64,000 nt of DNA from Hippopus hippopus (taxonomy: Eukaryota; Mollusca; Bivalvia; Cardiida; Cardiidae): contig OX328107.1 in NCBI GenBank assembly GCA_946811185.2, forward strand, positions 44,940,360 through 45,004,359. Reading direction: 5' to 3'. How positions within the stretch are numbered: the first letter of the stretch is position 1; each line of letters begins with the position of its first letter. Of this stretch, positions 49,301-54,519 are shown piece after piece. A model generated the notes under the pieces. It was given only the letters and a program-made list of their open reading frames with translations, made no database searches and was not told the DNA's origin. Both the position numbers and the translations under genes were made by a program.

Positions 49301-51422
49301 GGAAAACTTTTCAGGATTTTCCTGAGTTTAATTTGACTCATATCTTACATGTTGTCTGCAACTGCTTTGAGTTTTGACATGTTAAAAATTTTGTCTTCTG
49401 ATAAATAGTTAACACTTTCAATTTTACCTTTCCCAGCTTTCAAACAATAGAGCAAGAAGTGCATGGGTTCCTTTAAATTCTTCAGGATTTTCTCCTGATT
49501 TAATGTCGTTTGCAAATGTTGTCGTCTGATAAAGAGGTACACTTTTCAATTCTACCTTTCCCAGCTTTCAAACAATGGAGCAAGAAGTGAATTGGTTCCT
49601 TTCACTTTTTACCAAATTGAAAGCATTTGCAGATGACAAAATAAATGTGACTCAAAAGTTGAAATCTGTTTTGGGAAGGGTAGAGAACATTGTGGGAAAA
49701 GGAGAAAACTTTTTTTTCCTAGCATTTTCTCCTTTTCCCACAATGTTTTCAAAAAGCCTCTTTCTAAAGATCATTAAAAGTCGGGATTGTGTGGTAAAGT
49801 GTTAAAACTTTTCAGGATTTTCTCCCGATTTAATAGTATGTTGTCTGCAAATGCTTCGACAAGTCAAAGTGTTTGTCGTCTGATAAAGAGTTAAACCGTT
49901 CAAGTTTACCTTTCCCAGCCCTCAAACAATGGAACAAGAAGTGGATTGGTTCCTTTAAACTTTTCAGGATTCTCCCCACCAGACGAGCATTTTGGACTGC
50001 ATTGATGACCAACTGTAAATAAATCAGCAAACACTTTTTTTTCACATAACCTCCCTTGTTTTCAGTGTAATATACCCATTATAAATTTTCTTATCTTATA
50101 CATGTTTGAAATCATAATTGTGTTATTTCATTTTTGACGTTCTTTTTTACGTATTTCATAGAAAAAAAAGGGTTTTATATGGATATCTATAGATGGTTTT
50201 GCATCTTCTGATCTATAATTTGTGAAATATTTTTATGTGATAAGAAGAATCTGACATTTGCGTTTGCGAAAAGGTTCACTTAATAACATTTTTCCTAGAC
50301 TCGTGAAATTTTATCTCAAAACGCCAACTCATGTCAGATCCTATATAGCTTACTATGTGCAGGTTTTGAACTTCCCTGGATTTGAAAGGAGTATACAACT
50401 AGATTGCACCATGCTCTGACAAAAGGGGTTTCACAAAACTCCATGATGAATTATACTTGCAAGTCATCACGGAGTTATGGATCCATAAAATCCATTTAGT
50501 CTAAAAAATAGCTGAATCAGGACATAGAATGGTCCTTTGACAAGCAAAAAATTTACAAATAGCAAAAAATCTTGACCAGTGTCAGCCTGCGCAGGCTGAC
50601 ATGGGTGGAAACTTTTTGCAGATGCATTAAACCCCCTTTTCACAGAGCATGGCTCATTTTTTTTTTTTAACGCATATTTGGGAAAGACCAACAGCAAAAA
50701 ATACACCAAATATATTTTGCCTCTGCTGGGATCCAAACTCTTAACCTTCAAAACCAGAATTCAGTGGCTCTACCAGCTGAGCTATCAAGGCCAGAGTTAC
50801 TCTTTGGTGTTTAAAATGTATTTATTTCATGCTTTTCGATTGTTTATCCAGACCAATGGTGGATTATGGTTTGATATTTCATTGTTACGACCAGTAAAAA
50901 AAACCAATTTCATATTTTCGAATTCCTCAATTATGTAAATTATGTCATATTTCCCTCTGGTTAATTGGCACACGCAGTTTACCTAGGTAACTGGTGCAGG
51001 GGAACTACTGTTTCTGCCTTCAATTGAGGAGTTAGAAAATATGAAATCGGTATTTTTTACTGGTAACCATGCTTTTTTTCTGTGGAGAGGGGTACTCCAC
51101 AAGGAATTACCAAAAACAACTGTACTGGATTTTGATGAAAGTCCCAACAAAAACAGGGGTTAGAAGCATGAAATAAATACAATATTTTTTCTTTTCCGTG
51201 AAAGATCAAAATTTATTTCATCTCATGAATATCATCAGTAATATTTTTAGTCATGGCTGTGCCACTTGTGAAAATATCACTGATATCACTGATGATATGA
51301 ATTTCACAGAGTTGTTAAACCTCTGGATTGCGTGGTAAGGGGTTAAAACTTACTGTAAAATTTCTTGTCTTTATCCTTCAGGGGTACCTTCTGGTTTAAC
51401 CTCGTACCAAGTGCCTCCAGAT
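28260..51422 (-). CDS. SETDB1: SETDB1/eggless histone H3-K9 methyltransferase, MBD to C-terminus, 15 exons
   Basis: Exons in transcript order: 51422-51354, 50012-49910, 46712-46529, 45341-45156, 44069-43948, 42555-42451, 41646-41502, 40260-40115, 39488-39405, 36654-36568, 33625-33495, 32136-32044, 30817-30687, 29319-29231, 28377-28260. All junctions have AG/GT and consistent phase, giving about 597 residues to TGA. Order of domains: a cysteine motif and NPLLVPL segment, MBD ([18 protein letters not shown]), pre-SET zinc cluster, SET part 1 ([15 protein letters not shown]), an acidic insert, SET part 2 ([21 protein letters not shown]) and post-SET ([13 protein letters not shown]). SETDB1 trimethylates H3K9 and silences transposons. 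It is closer to SETDB1 than SETDB2 in the pre-SET and C-terminus. The Tudor-encoding 5' part is not visible. The insert between the SET halves, about 210 residues, is shorter than in human SETDB1. Asn in the HSCxPN motif is Cys. Confidence 0.93.
28395..28705 (-). repeat. Dispersed repeat with gtcc-type run, reversed copy
   Basis: Begins ctagagctgtcactgaatgt, contains caaggggagattacccttga and ends gacggacacacggacagaca then a ggg-rich hairpin (aaaacattcgttttgcggggg). It is the inverse of the 18.56-18.90 kb element. Confidence 0.65.
28740..29140 (+). repeat. Two units of a 'ggggcataactgtcaaaa' repeat
   Basis: aaaaggggcataaccatgta at 28.83 kb and aaaagaggcataactgtcaa at 28.99 kb head units that share ggttacct, gatagttaacaa and aagtaaatatctt. 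Related units lie at 52.79, 53.08 and 55.77 kb. Confidence 0.7.
29231..29319 (-). CDS. SETDB1: SETDB1 exon 14: catalytic HSC segment
   Basis: Acceptor tatcttacag, donor aca/gtaagt. It encodes [20 protein letters not shown] then FPWIAFFAG. Human SETDB1 has [20 protein letters not shown] here, so the second P-next residue is Cys instead of Asn. Confidence 0.95.
29735..29950 (-). repeat. SINE-like fragment (same family as 47.06-47.33 kb)
   Basis: Shares acatgtgtttcctggctttc, ccgactac-like text and gaaagtttgcctcaactggg with the better-preserved copy at 47.1 kb. Confidence 0.65.
30085..30300 (+). mobile_element. Second MITE family, partial copy
   Basis: aagccatgctctgtgaaaag then caggctgacctgggtcaaaa. 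Its right end runs directly into the next copy. Confidence 0.7.
30318..30577 (+). mobile_element. Second MITE family, best copy (260 bp)
   Basis: Ends gagccatgctctgggaagag and cttttcacagagcatggctc are inverted repeats of about 35 bases including ggggcttaatgcat. The centre is a hairpin, catgtcagcctgcacag/tccgtgcaggctgacatg. Non-coding. Confidence 0.85.
30687..30817 (-). CDS. SETDB1: SETDB1 exon 13: end of insert and start of SET part 2
   Basis: Acceptor tttcccag, donor ctcaac/gtaagt. It encodes [20 protein letters not shown] then [16 protein letters not shown], matching SCYIIDAKLEGNLGRYLN of human SETDB1. Confidence 0.95.
31542..31772 (+). mobile_element. TTAA MITE, full length 231 bp
   Basis: TTAACTCTTTACCAAATAAC to gtttggtaaagagTTAA, perfect central hairpin. 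It lies in the intron between SETDB1 exons 12 and 13. Confidence 0.9.
32044..32136 (-). CDS. SETDB1: SETDB1 exon 12: basic linker in the SET insert
   Basis: Acceptor tttttacag, donor aaag/gtaaaa. It encodes [20 protein letters not shown] then [10 protein letters not shown]. The KKKR run could act as a nuclear localisation signal. Confidence 0.85.
32760..32988 (+). mobile_element. TTAA MITE, full length 229 bp
   Basis: TTAACTCTTTACCACACGAC to tgttgtaaaaggTTAA. Hairpin core with a few mismatches. Confidence 0.9.
33495..33625 (-). CDS. SETDB1: SETDB1 exon 11: Ser/Pro/acidic insert
   Basis: Acceptor ttttttacag, donor agca/gtaaga. It encodes [20 protein letters not shown] then [20 protein letters not shown], low-complexity insert sequence between the SET halves. 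Confidence 0.85.
33739..33980 (+). mobile_element. Second MITE family, copy
   Basis: gagccatgctctgtgaaaaa, hairpin acctgggtctgcctgcgcga/gcgcaggctgacccaggt. The right end is cut at gcatta, where TTAA MITE sequence (ccctttaccaaac) begins. Confidence 0.75.
33977..34204 (-). mobile_element. TTAA MITE copy
   Basis: Left ttagccctttaccaaacaat, intact hairpin at 34040-34095, right ttaggtaaagagtcaa. Both TTAA ends are changed. Confidence 0.8.
35430..35658 (-). mobile_element. TTAA MITE, full length 229 bp
   Basis: TTAACCCTTTACCACACAAT to gtgtggtaaagggTTAA: terminal inverted repeats match over 19 bases. It is followed at once by a SINE fragment (35.66-35.83 kb). Confidence 0.9.
35660..35830 (-). repeat. 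SINE fragment
   Basis: tcatatccaaaggtgacagc, ctagggctctgaagg and cacttccagtgaggcctgga match the SINEs at 22.7 and 54.6 kb. Confidence 0.6.
35997..36395 (+). repeat. Tandem repeat, about 2.5 units of 150 bp
   Basis: ttttcgagttatagagcgga recurs near 36165 and 36320 (first, diverged, near 36000), each followed by aaggaaaataatcaaaggg, actcgaaaaatataca and cttcgtctcatggtgcttta. Confidence 0.85.
36568..36654 (-). CDS. SETDB1: SETDB1 exon 10: basic/Ser-rich insert
   Basis: Acceptor tttgctag, donor ctagg/gtacag. It encodes [20 protein letters not shown] then [12 protein letters not shown] resembles the KSTRGFALKS block of human SETDB1. Confidence 0.8.
37028..37290 (+). mobile_element. Second MITE family, copy
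   Basis: gccatgctctgtgaaaaggg, hairpin caggtcagcctgttctgtcc/gggcaggctgacctg, right atgcattaaaccccttttt. Confidence 0.75.
37916..38142 (-). mobile_element. TTAA MITE copy
   Basis: TTAACTCTTACCACAAAATC, strong hairpin, right end ggtaaagagataa. It lies just before the segment duplicated around the dispersed SETDB1 pseudoexon. Confidence 0.85.
38170..38767. repeat. Direct 142-150 bp repeats flanking an inserted MITE-exon segment
   Basis: caacatggcataattttttt starts at 38170 and again at 38626. Each copy runs on through attattgagaatttatagtg to acttttttgtaaa. Between them (about 38325-38625) lies a copy of the 48.91-49.21 kb segment. Confidence 0.9.
38513..38579 (-). pseudogene. Dispersed copy of SETDB1 exon 2 fragment, frame intact
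   Basis: On the minus strand it encodes [20 protein letters not shown] then E and AG, followed by gtaaga, a good 5' splice site. The true exon has the same text with K for R. Here it lies inside the intron between exons 9 and 10, between MITE arms, with no acceptor preserved. Confidence 0.9.
39062..39115. repeat. Simple-sequence run (G, A and CA)
   Basis: Runs of g, then ttaaaaaaaaaaaa, then cacacacaca; low complexity only. Confidence 0.9.
39405..39488 (-). CDS. SETDB1: SETDB1 exon 9: insert
   Basis: Acceptor atttctttag, donor accag/gtacat. It encodes [20 protein letters not shown] then EEKSHQT. Phase 2 in and out; it follows the acidic exon 8. Confidence 0.8.
39867..40000 (+). repeat. SINE 3' fragment
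   Basis: gaaagcatggataggtgcac and tgaaatattgttgaaaaagg match the SINEs at 25.7 and 46.2 kb. An upstream inverted echo (gtgcacatatccatgcttgg) gives it a small palindrome. Confidence 0.6.
40115..40260 (-). CDS. SETDB1: SETDB1 exon 8: acidic SET insert
   Basis: Acceptor ttgtgacag, donor gacga/gtatat. It encodes [20 protein letters not shown], then a Glu/Asp run. GYESD lines up with EGYESDAP of human SETDB1, fixing the join to exon 7. Confidence 0.9.
40702..40833. repeat. Fold-back element with arms of about 60 bp
   Basis: aggttattgcacttgtatgg and ccatacaagtgcaataacct are perfect inverses, extending with mismatches to gcccgtgcttgcgagggc at the loop. Confidence 0.85.
41502..41646 (-). CDS. SETDB1: SETDB1 exon 7: SET part 1
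   Basis: Acceptor tttttgtag, donor atggag/gtagaa. It encodes [20 protein letters not shown] then [20 protein letters not shown] and LAELDYME, the SAM-binding first half of the SET domain. Confidence 0.95.
41755..42420 (+). repeat. Dispersed repeat ('ggtagccct...aacaagaagatttt')
   Basis: gctacatgccacatgtggta near 41.79 kb, with relatives at 41.95 and 42.11 kb, each followed by gccttat/gccttac and caagaagatttt. It ends with agacagacagacacacacac. Related text occurs at 59.8 and 63.6-64.0 kb. Confidence 0.65.
42451..42555 (-). CDS. SETDB1: SETDB1 exon 6: second pre-SET cysteine cluster
   Basis: Acceptor atctttcag, donor aagag/gtaaat. It encodes [20 protein letters not shown] then [14 protein letters not shown]. 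The four cysteines are zinc ligands of the pre-SET domain. Confidence 0.95.
43095..43645 (+). repeat. Three modules of 'cactgtgaccttgaccttt' plus gtcc-like tail
   Basis: gtcactgtgaccttgacctt occurs at about 43124 and 43434, with gccactgtgaccttgacctt at 43277, giving units of 153-157 bases that share aatagggatcat and aggtcaattctgtg. It ends in gaccgaccgacggacggac and a hairpin cccccactttgttgaagggg. Confidence 0.85.
43948..44069 (-). CDS. SETDB1: SETDB1 exon 5: pre-SET
   Basis: Acceptor tatactacag, donor tctgg/gtatgt. It encodes [20 protein letters not shown] then [20 protein letters not shown]. The KSKCAC pair continues the zinc cluster. Confidence 0.95.
44535..45123 (+). repeat. Minisatellite, unit about 35 bp, roughly 16 copies
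   Basis: Repeats of ctgctatgataaatgccttt then aaaatatgcctaaca, diverged and with indels. It sits in the intron between SETDB1 exons 4 and 5 and ends about 30 bases from the exon 4 donor. Confidence 0.9.
45156..45341 (-). CDS. SETDB1: SETDB1 exon 4: first pre-SET segment
   Basis: Acceptor tcttttcag, donor tgtagg/gtaggt. It encodes [20 protein letters not shown] then [20 protein letters not shown] and [13 protein letters not shown], matching DITYGKEDVPLSCVNEID of human SETDB1. Confidence 0.95.
46210..46508 (+). mobile_element. Complete tRNA-derived SINE with 14-bp target duplication
   Basis: The head gtagctcagttggtag is an A box and ctggtttgatcccggctcag a B box. The tail is tgttgaaaatggtgttaaac then accatacaatcaa. 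Perfect direct repeats ttgtttgaaaatac flank it at 46196-46209 and 46509-46522. It is antisense to SETDB1 and lies within 20 bases of the exon 3 donor. Confidence 0.9.
46529..46712 (-). CDS. SETDB1: SETDB1 exon 3: MBD
   Basis: Acceptor acatttcag, donor gtgaag/gtataa. It encodes [20 protein letters not shown] then [20 protein letters not shown] and [17 protein letters not shown], matching the methyl-CpG-binding-like domain of SETDB1 (HVIYKTPCG...). Confidence 0.95.
46760..46988 (+). mobile_element. TTAA MITE, near full length
   Basis: TTAACTCTTAACCAAACGAC to gtgtggtaaagggttga. Perfect palindromic core at 46875-46930. Confidence 0.9.
47057..47326 (-). mobile_element. tRNA-headed SINE inserted in a MITE, 12-bp target duplication
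   Basis: Flanked by tccaaagtttga at 47045-47056 and 47327-47338. On the minus strand the head has an A box (ggctcagtggtgagc) and a B box (gagttcgatacccgg). The 3' end is (ttgg)n. The left duplication is followed outward by ccctttaccaaacaat, the start of a TTAA MITE. Confidence 0.85.
47680..48022 (-). repeat. Dispersed repeat, two modules (gtcgccttttacgacatgc)
   Basis: ttgtcgccttttacgacatg at 47.70 kb and tagtcgccttctacgacatg at 47.95 kb head two related modules. The short open frame across the first is not supported as a gene. Confidence 0.6.
48912..49252. mobile_element. Composite MITE carrying a SETDB1 exon fragment (341 bp)
   Basis: Left TTAACTCTTTACCGTAAAAC, a nearly complete MITE to 49054, then exon-like sequence 49102-49167, then an inverted MITE arm ending gtctgataaagagTTAA. 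It has the layout of a transduplicated host exon between terminal inverted repeats. Confidence 0.85.
49102..49167 (-). pseudogene. SETDB1 exon 2 pseudoexon, unit 1 (frameshifted)
   Basis: Matches the true exon at 49910 onward but reads tttaaagaacc where the exon has tttaaaggaacc, a one-base loss that breaks the frame. The 5' splice site (gggaaag/gtaaga) is intact. Confidence 0.9.
49269..49325 (-). pseudogene. SETDB1 exon 2 pseudoexon, unit 2 (deleted, donor lost)
   Basis: Keeps cctcccagccttcaaacaat and cttttcaggattttc but lacks about 12 bases between them. The donor position reads ggataaac instead of gtaaac. Confidence 0.85.
49428..49494 (-). pseudogene. SETDB1 exon 2 pseudoexon, unit 3
   Basis: ctttcccagctttcaaacaa through ttcttcaggattttctcc, then a MITE arm ending gtctgataaagag. 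Confidence 0.85.
49556..49830 (-). pseudogene. SETDB1 exon 2 pseudoexon, unit 4, split by a MITE
   Basis: The fragment begins ctttcccagctttcaaacaa, is interrupted at 49601 by a 205-bp MITE, and resumes at 49804 with aacttttcaggattttctcc. Confidence 0.9.
49601..49805 (+). mobile_element. TTAA MITE nested in pseudoexon unit 4
   Basis: Left ttcactttttaccaaattga (TTAA changed to TTCA), right ggtaaagtgTTAA. The uninterrupted sequence in the sister units reads cctttaaactt, so the target was TTAA. Confidence 0.9.
49910..50012 (-). CDS. SETDB1: SETDB1 exon 2: Cys motif and NPLLVPL segment
   Basis: Acceptor tatttacag, donor aaag/gtaaac. It encodes [20 protein letters not shown] then [13 protein letters not shown]; human SETDB1 has HVCSYTC...YRGKNPLLVPL. 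Its donor is only 14 bases from the TTAA (49891-49894) that ends the pseudoexon array. Confidence 0.93.
50408..50655 (-). mobile_element. Second MITE family, copy
   Basis: caccatgctctgacaaaagg, hairpin gtgtcagcctgcgcaggctgacatg, right gatgcattaaacccccttttcacagagcatgg. Confidence 0.8.
50700..50800 (-). repeat. tRNA-like SINE head, reversed
   Basis: ctgggatccaaactctt and ctaccagctgagctatcaag read on the minus strand as B and A boxes. No complete tRNA cloverleaf could be supported. Confidence 0.55.
50925..51295. repeat. Dispersed repeat, copy 2 (partner at 1.6-2.0 kb)
   Basis: tcatatttccctctggttaa, acctaggtaactggtg, caaggaattaccaaaaac and ggctgtgccacttgtg match blocks at 1.61-1.96 kb, some in inverse order. 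Confidence 0.65.
51354..51422 (-). CDS. SETDB1: SETDB1 exon 1 as seen here (internal exon)
   Basis: Acceptor cttttttgtag, donor ttaca/gtaagt. It encodes [20 protein letters not shown] then FY. KKFY-IGHQC lines up with EKLFY-LPHVC of human SETDB1. It enters in phase 1, so a 5' exon must exist; none is certain within the window. Confidence 0.75.
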
Positions 51423-51452
51423 CTACAAAAAAGATTAACAATAAAGGTCTTT

Positions 51453-51681
51453 TTAACTCTTTGCCAATCGCCAAAATTTTAGACTGGTCTAACTTGAAAG
51501 CATTTCCAGATGACAAATCAAAGGTGGCCAAAATGTCAAATATTGTCTTTGATAGGGTACAAAACATGGTGGGAAAAGGAGAAAATGCTGGTTACCAGCA
51601 TTTTCTCCTTTTCCCACCATGTTTTCAAAAGCCCTCTTCCTTAGGGCCTTTAAAAGTCGGGATTGCGTGGTAAAGGGTTAA
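51453..51681 (+). mobile_element. TTAA MITE, full length 229 bp
   Basis: TTAACTCTTTGCCAATCGCC to gcgtggtaaagggTTAA, perfect hairpin. It lies 30 bases upstream of SETDB1 exon 1. Confidence 0.9.
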
Positions 51682-51867
51682 ATGTTATTGTAAGAGGAAC
51701 CAATAAATAAATGTTAAAATTCTTTTTTTTTTTTTTAGGCTCACCTTGGCCCTGCATGTCAAAGGACCAGTCTACCTCATGATTTAGTTGATTGTTAGAA
51801 AAAATGGCTTTTAGAAATCCATAATCATATGAAAAACTGCATGGTATAATGCATGGAGTTGCATTAT

Positions 51868-52133
51868 TATTTGAGTCATGCTCTGTGAAAAGGGGGCTTA
51901 ACCTACCTGCAAAAAGTATTGACCAACATCAGTCTGTGTAATCAGACTGACATGGATCAAAACTTTTTGCTATTTGTAAATTTTATGCATGTCATAGGAT
52001 CATTTTACTTCCAAATTCAGCCAGTTGTTTGACATAATGGATTATATTATGAATCCATGATTATGTGATGGTTTGCTTAATAAAATGCATCATCGAGATG
52101 CATTAAGCCCCTTTTTGCAAACAGCATGGCTCA
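51868..52133 (+). mobile_element. Second MITE family, copy
   Basis: gagtcatgctctgtgaaaag, core atcagtctgtgtaatcagactgacatgg, right gatgcattaagcccctttttg and catggctc. Confidence 0.8.
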
Positions 52134-52299
52134 AAATTTTATTAACAGTGAGATTCTAAGTCGCAAGATATTCTTTTGAAGACAGTCTGCGGCCATGCAG
52201 ACTTAACATCTGAAAATGTTCAGTGGGGGGGGTCTTCACATGAAACAGCAGCATGCTGTGTATACACAAAACAAATACAAAACTCAGAACTTACCCTTT

Positions 52300-52338
52300 A
52301 TAGTGCCAAATAAACTCAACAAGCATTTCAAATCTAGA
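52300..52338 (-). CDS. Candidate 39-base microexon between the recombinase-like gene and SETDB1
   Basis: On the minus strand, aattctag / ATTTGAAATGC...ATAAAGG / gtaagt. With phase 1 in and out it would encode LKCLLSLFGTIK and fit before SETDB1 exon 1. No homology was recognised; the splice sites are the only evidence. Confidence 0.25.
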
Positions 52339-52769
52339 ATTAAGTCACAAATAATTCAAGGTTAAGGTTGATTTTGTCTAGAATGCCTCAGTGAAGTGGA
52401 CAGTGTGTGCAGTCTGATCTTGATCTACACTGGCCACAAACGCAACTATTATTGTGAAAGGCGCTTTAATTAAGGGTTAAAGTGTTGCACTGTTTGTGTA
52501 ACTAAATGTTTGCCATCTTCGTTGCAGCCCAGATAGGTATTTAGAAACTAAATGCCTCTACAAGTGGAGGTTTATGACTACTTATCAAGCTACCAAAGAC
52601 AATACGTATGTCATTTATGATAGTTGAAAACTAGTCCAAGTTAGACAAAACTGTCTTGTATCTATGTAATGACAGGTATATCTGAAGTTTCAACATGTAG
52701 TTATAGCTATGGTAAAACCTCAACGTTTCTTTACAGTAACATTGCATGCAGGTGACAATAAATGACTCT

Positions 52770-53280
52770 AGTTGCTTTTAGTGAAAATTCTAAGGCAAAA
52801 ATTGGGAATGCGGTAACTGTCAAAAATATTTTGATGGTTACCTGCCACTCTTGTATGGGTTCCCCTTTGGATAGTTAACAAGTAGTCCAAGTTTGAAGTA
52901 AATATCTACAGTAATGACAAAAAATATTACAAATGTCAAAGTTCTTGCACTATTACACAGACTATTCGAGGGCTGTTTCAATACCACAATATTTTTTTGA
53001 AGACAGCCGAGCTAAGAAAAAAACAAGCAAAGGTAACACGAGCACCGCACATGTGTGCCAATGCTCAGCTGCAAGTCAAAAAAGGGGCATAACTGTATCA
53101 AAATGCTTTGATAGTTACCTGTCTTTGTTGTATAGGTTCCCCTTTTGATAGTAATAACTTGTCCAAGTTTGTAGTAAATATCTTCCCTAATAAAAAACTA
53201 ATTGCACGTCGATTAGGACAATGACGCCACTGCTACAACAATACCTCGACGTTTTCTTTGAAAACAGCAAAGCTAAAAAT
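52770..53280 (+). repeat. Two units of the 'ggggcataactgtcaaaa' repeat
   Basis: gtcaaaaatattttgatggt and aaaaggggcataactgtatc head units that also share aagtttgaagtaaatatct. Confidence 0.65.
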
Positions 53281-54004
53281 CTAACTGGTAAACACAAGCA
53301 TATCAAAGAGATACAGAAGAATGTTTTCAAGAATTCACTAGAAAACTGTAATGTACTTTATTTCAAATAAATTGAACAATAACTGAGGAACTTAGAAAAT
53401 TCATTCAAATGTCTTTCACAGACTTTTGACACAGAAAATGTAAAAAATTCTCAGAAAAGGAAGAGCTTGACTGTTGATTAATCTTTTATCAGACCACACA
53501 GTTCTAGACTTGTCTTAACCCTTTGCAACACAATTCGGACTTTTAACGACCTGGGAAAAAAGACTTTTGAAAACAATGTGGAAAAATGAGAAAATACTGG
53601 TAACCAGCATATTCTCCTTTTCCCATGGTTTCTATCCTATCACAGACAAATCACACAATCTGATCAATATTTGTTATCTGTAAATTCTATAAATTTGAAC
53701 CAGAGTAAAATTTTGTTGCACAGTAAAGAGTTCACTGAAAGCATATACAGACAAAATTTAAATGTGACTCAAATGATGGGCTTTGCCTTTGATAGGAAAA
53801 GGAGATAACTGGTCACCAACACTTTTTTCTCCTCTCACAATGTTTCTTAAGGCCTTTTTTCCTGCCTAAAACATGAGATTGTTTGGAAGAAGTTACATTT
53901 TCATAAAAAAAGTTTTTATATCTGCACAGATCATTGTGGTAACAGGTCAGAACAATGAGCTAGCGAACAAACTGTAGTCTTTGATATCATCAATAAGACA
54001 GATC

Positions 54005-54290
54005 AAAATAGCTCAAGTGGTGGATCCTGAGACCTGTAAACATCAGGTCTCGGACCACTTAAGGATGTAGGTTCAAGCCCTATTGCTGGCTATCTAAAAC
54101 TACTAAAAGTCTTTCAGATGAGATTTTAAACCGAGGTCCTGTTTGATGATGCTACACACTGTGCATGTTAAAGAACCAGGCGTAAATCAGAATGGGTTTC
54201 ATCCTGCATCTTGCACTACCCCTGTAGCATAACAGCCTTCTGGGGGCATATGCCTTATGGGCTACCGGTGGCGGATAAATCAACAGAAAA
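54005..54290 (+). mobile_element. tRNA-headed SINE with conserved core
   Basis: tagctcaagtggtggatcc (A box) and gtaggttcaagccctattgc (B box) are followed by gtctttcagatgagatttta then aaccgaggtcctgt, a block that resembles core domains of animal SINEs. It ends a few bases before the stop codon of the recombinase-like gene. Confidence 0.75.
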
Positions 54291-54298
54291 TCGATCAA

Positions 54299-54519
54299 TC
54301 ATGACTTAGACAAGGCCTTTGAGGCTCTCCTCTTATCAGCAGTGATCCAGTTATGTATAGTGTTTTTAATTTTTCTCCAGTGCAGCGCATTCAAAACTGG
54401 ATGTTTCTTTATAGCCTGTATACAATCCTCCTGTCTTAGTTCCTTTCTTTGTTCCACATTCGTTTTAAACAGCTCTTGTAAGAGGTGCTTCTGGTTTTCT
54501 GTCAGCCATATTATTGTCC
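54299..54519 (-). CDS. Recombinase-like gene exon 6: SANT-like C-terminus
   Basis: Acceptor ctcttttttcag, stop TGA. It encodes WLTENQKHLLQELFKTNVEQ then KELRQEDCIQAIKKHPVLNA and WRKIKNTIHNWI, a three-helix pattern seen at the end of related recombinase-like proteins (CI...P.L...W..I...V.N). Confidence 0.85.

Noticed and set aside
49830..50045. Minus frame [21 protein letters not shown] as a novel repeated peptide
   Set aside because: It is a wrong-frame reading of SETDB1 exon 2 and its copies; the correct frame gives [19 protein letters not shown], matching SETDB1.
28260..51422. SETDB2 rather than SETDB1
   Set aside because: The pre-SET text [24 protein letters not shown] and the C-terminus [16 protein letters not shown]...ECRGRLL are closer to SETDB1. 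Only the lack of visible Tudor exons favours SETDB2, and that may be due to distance.
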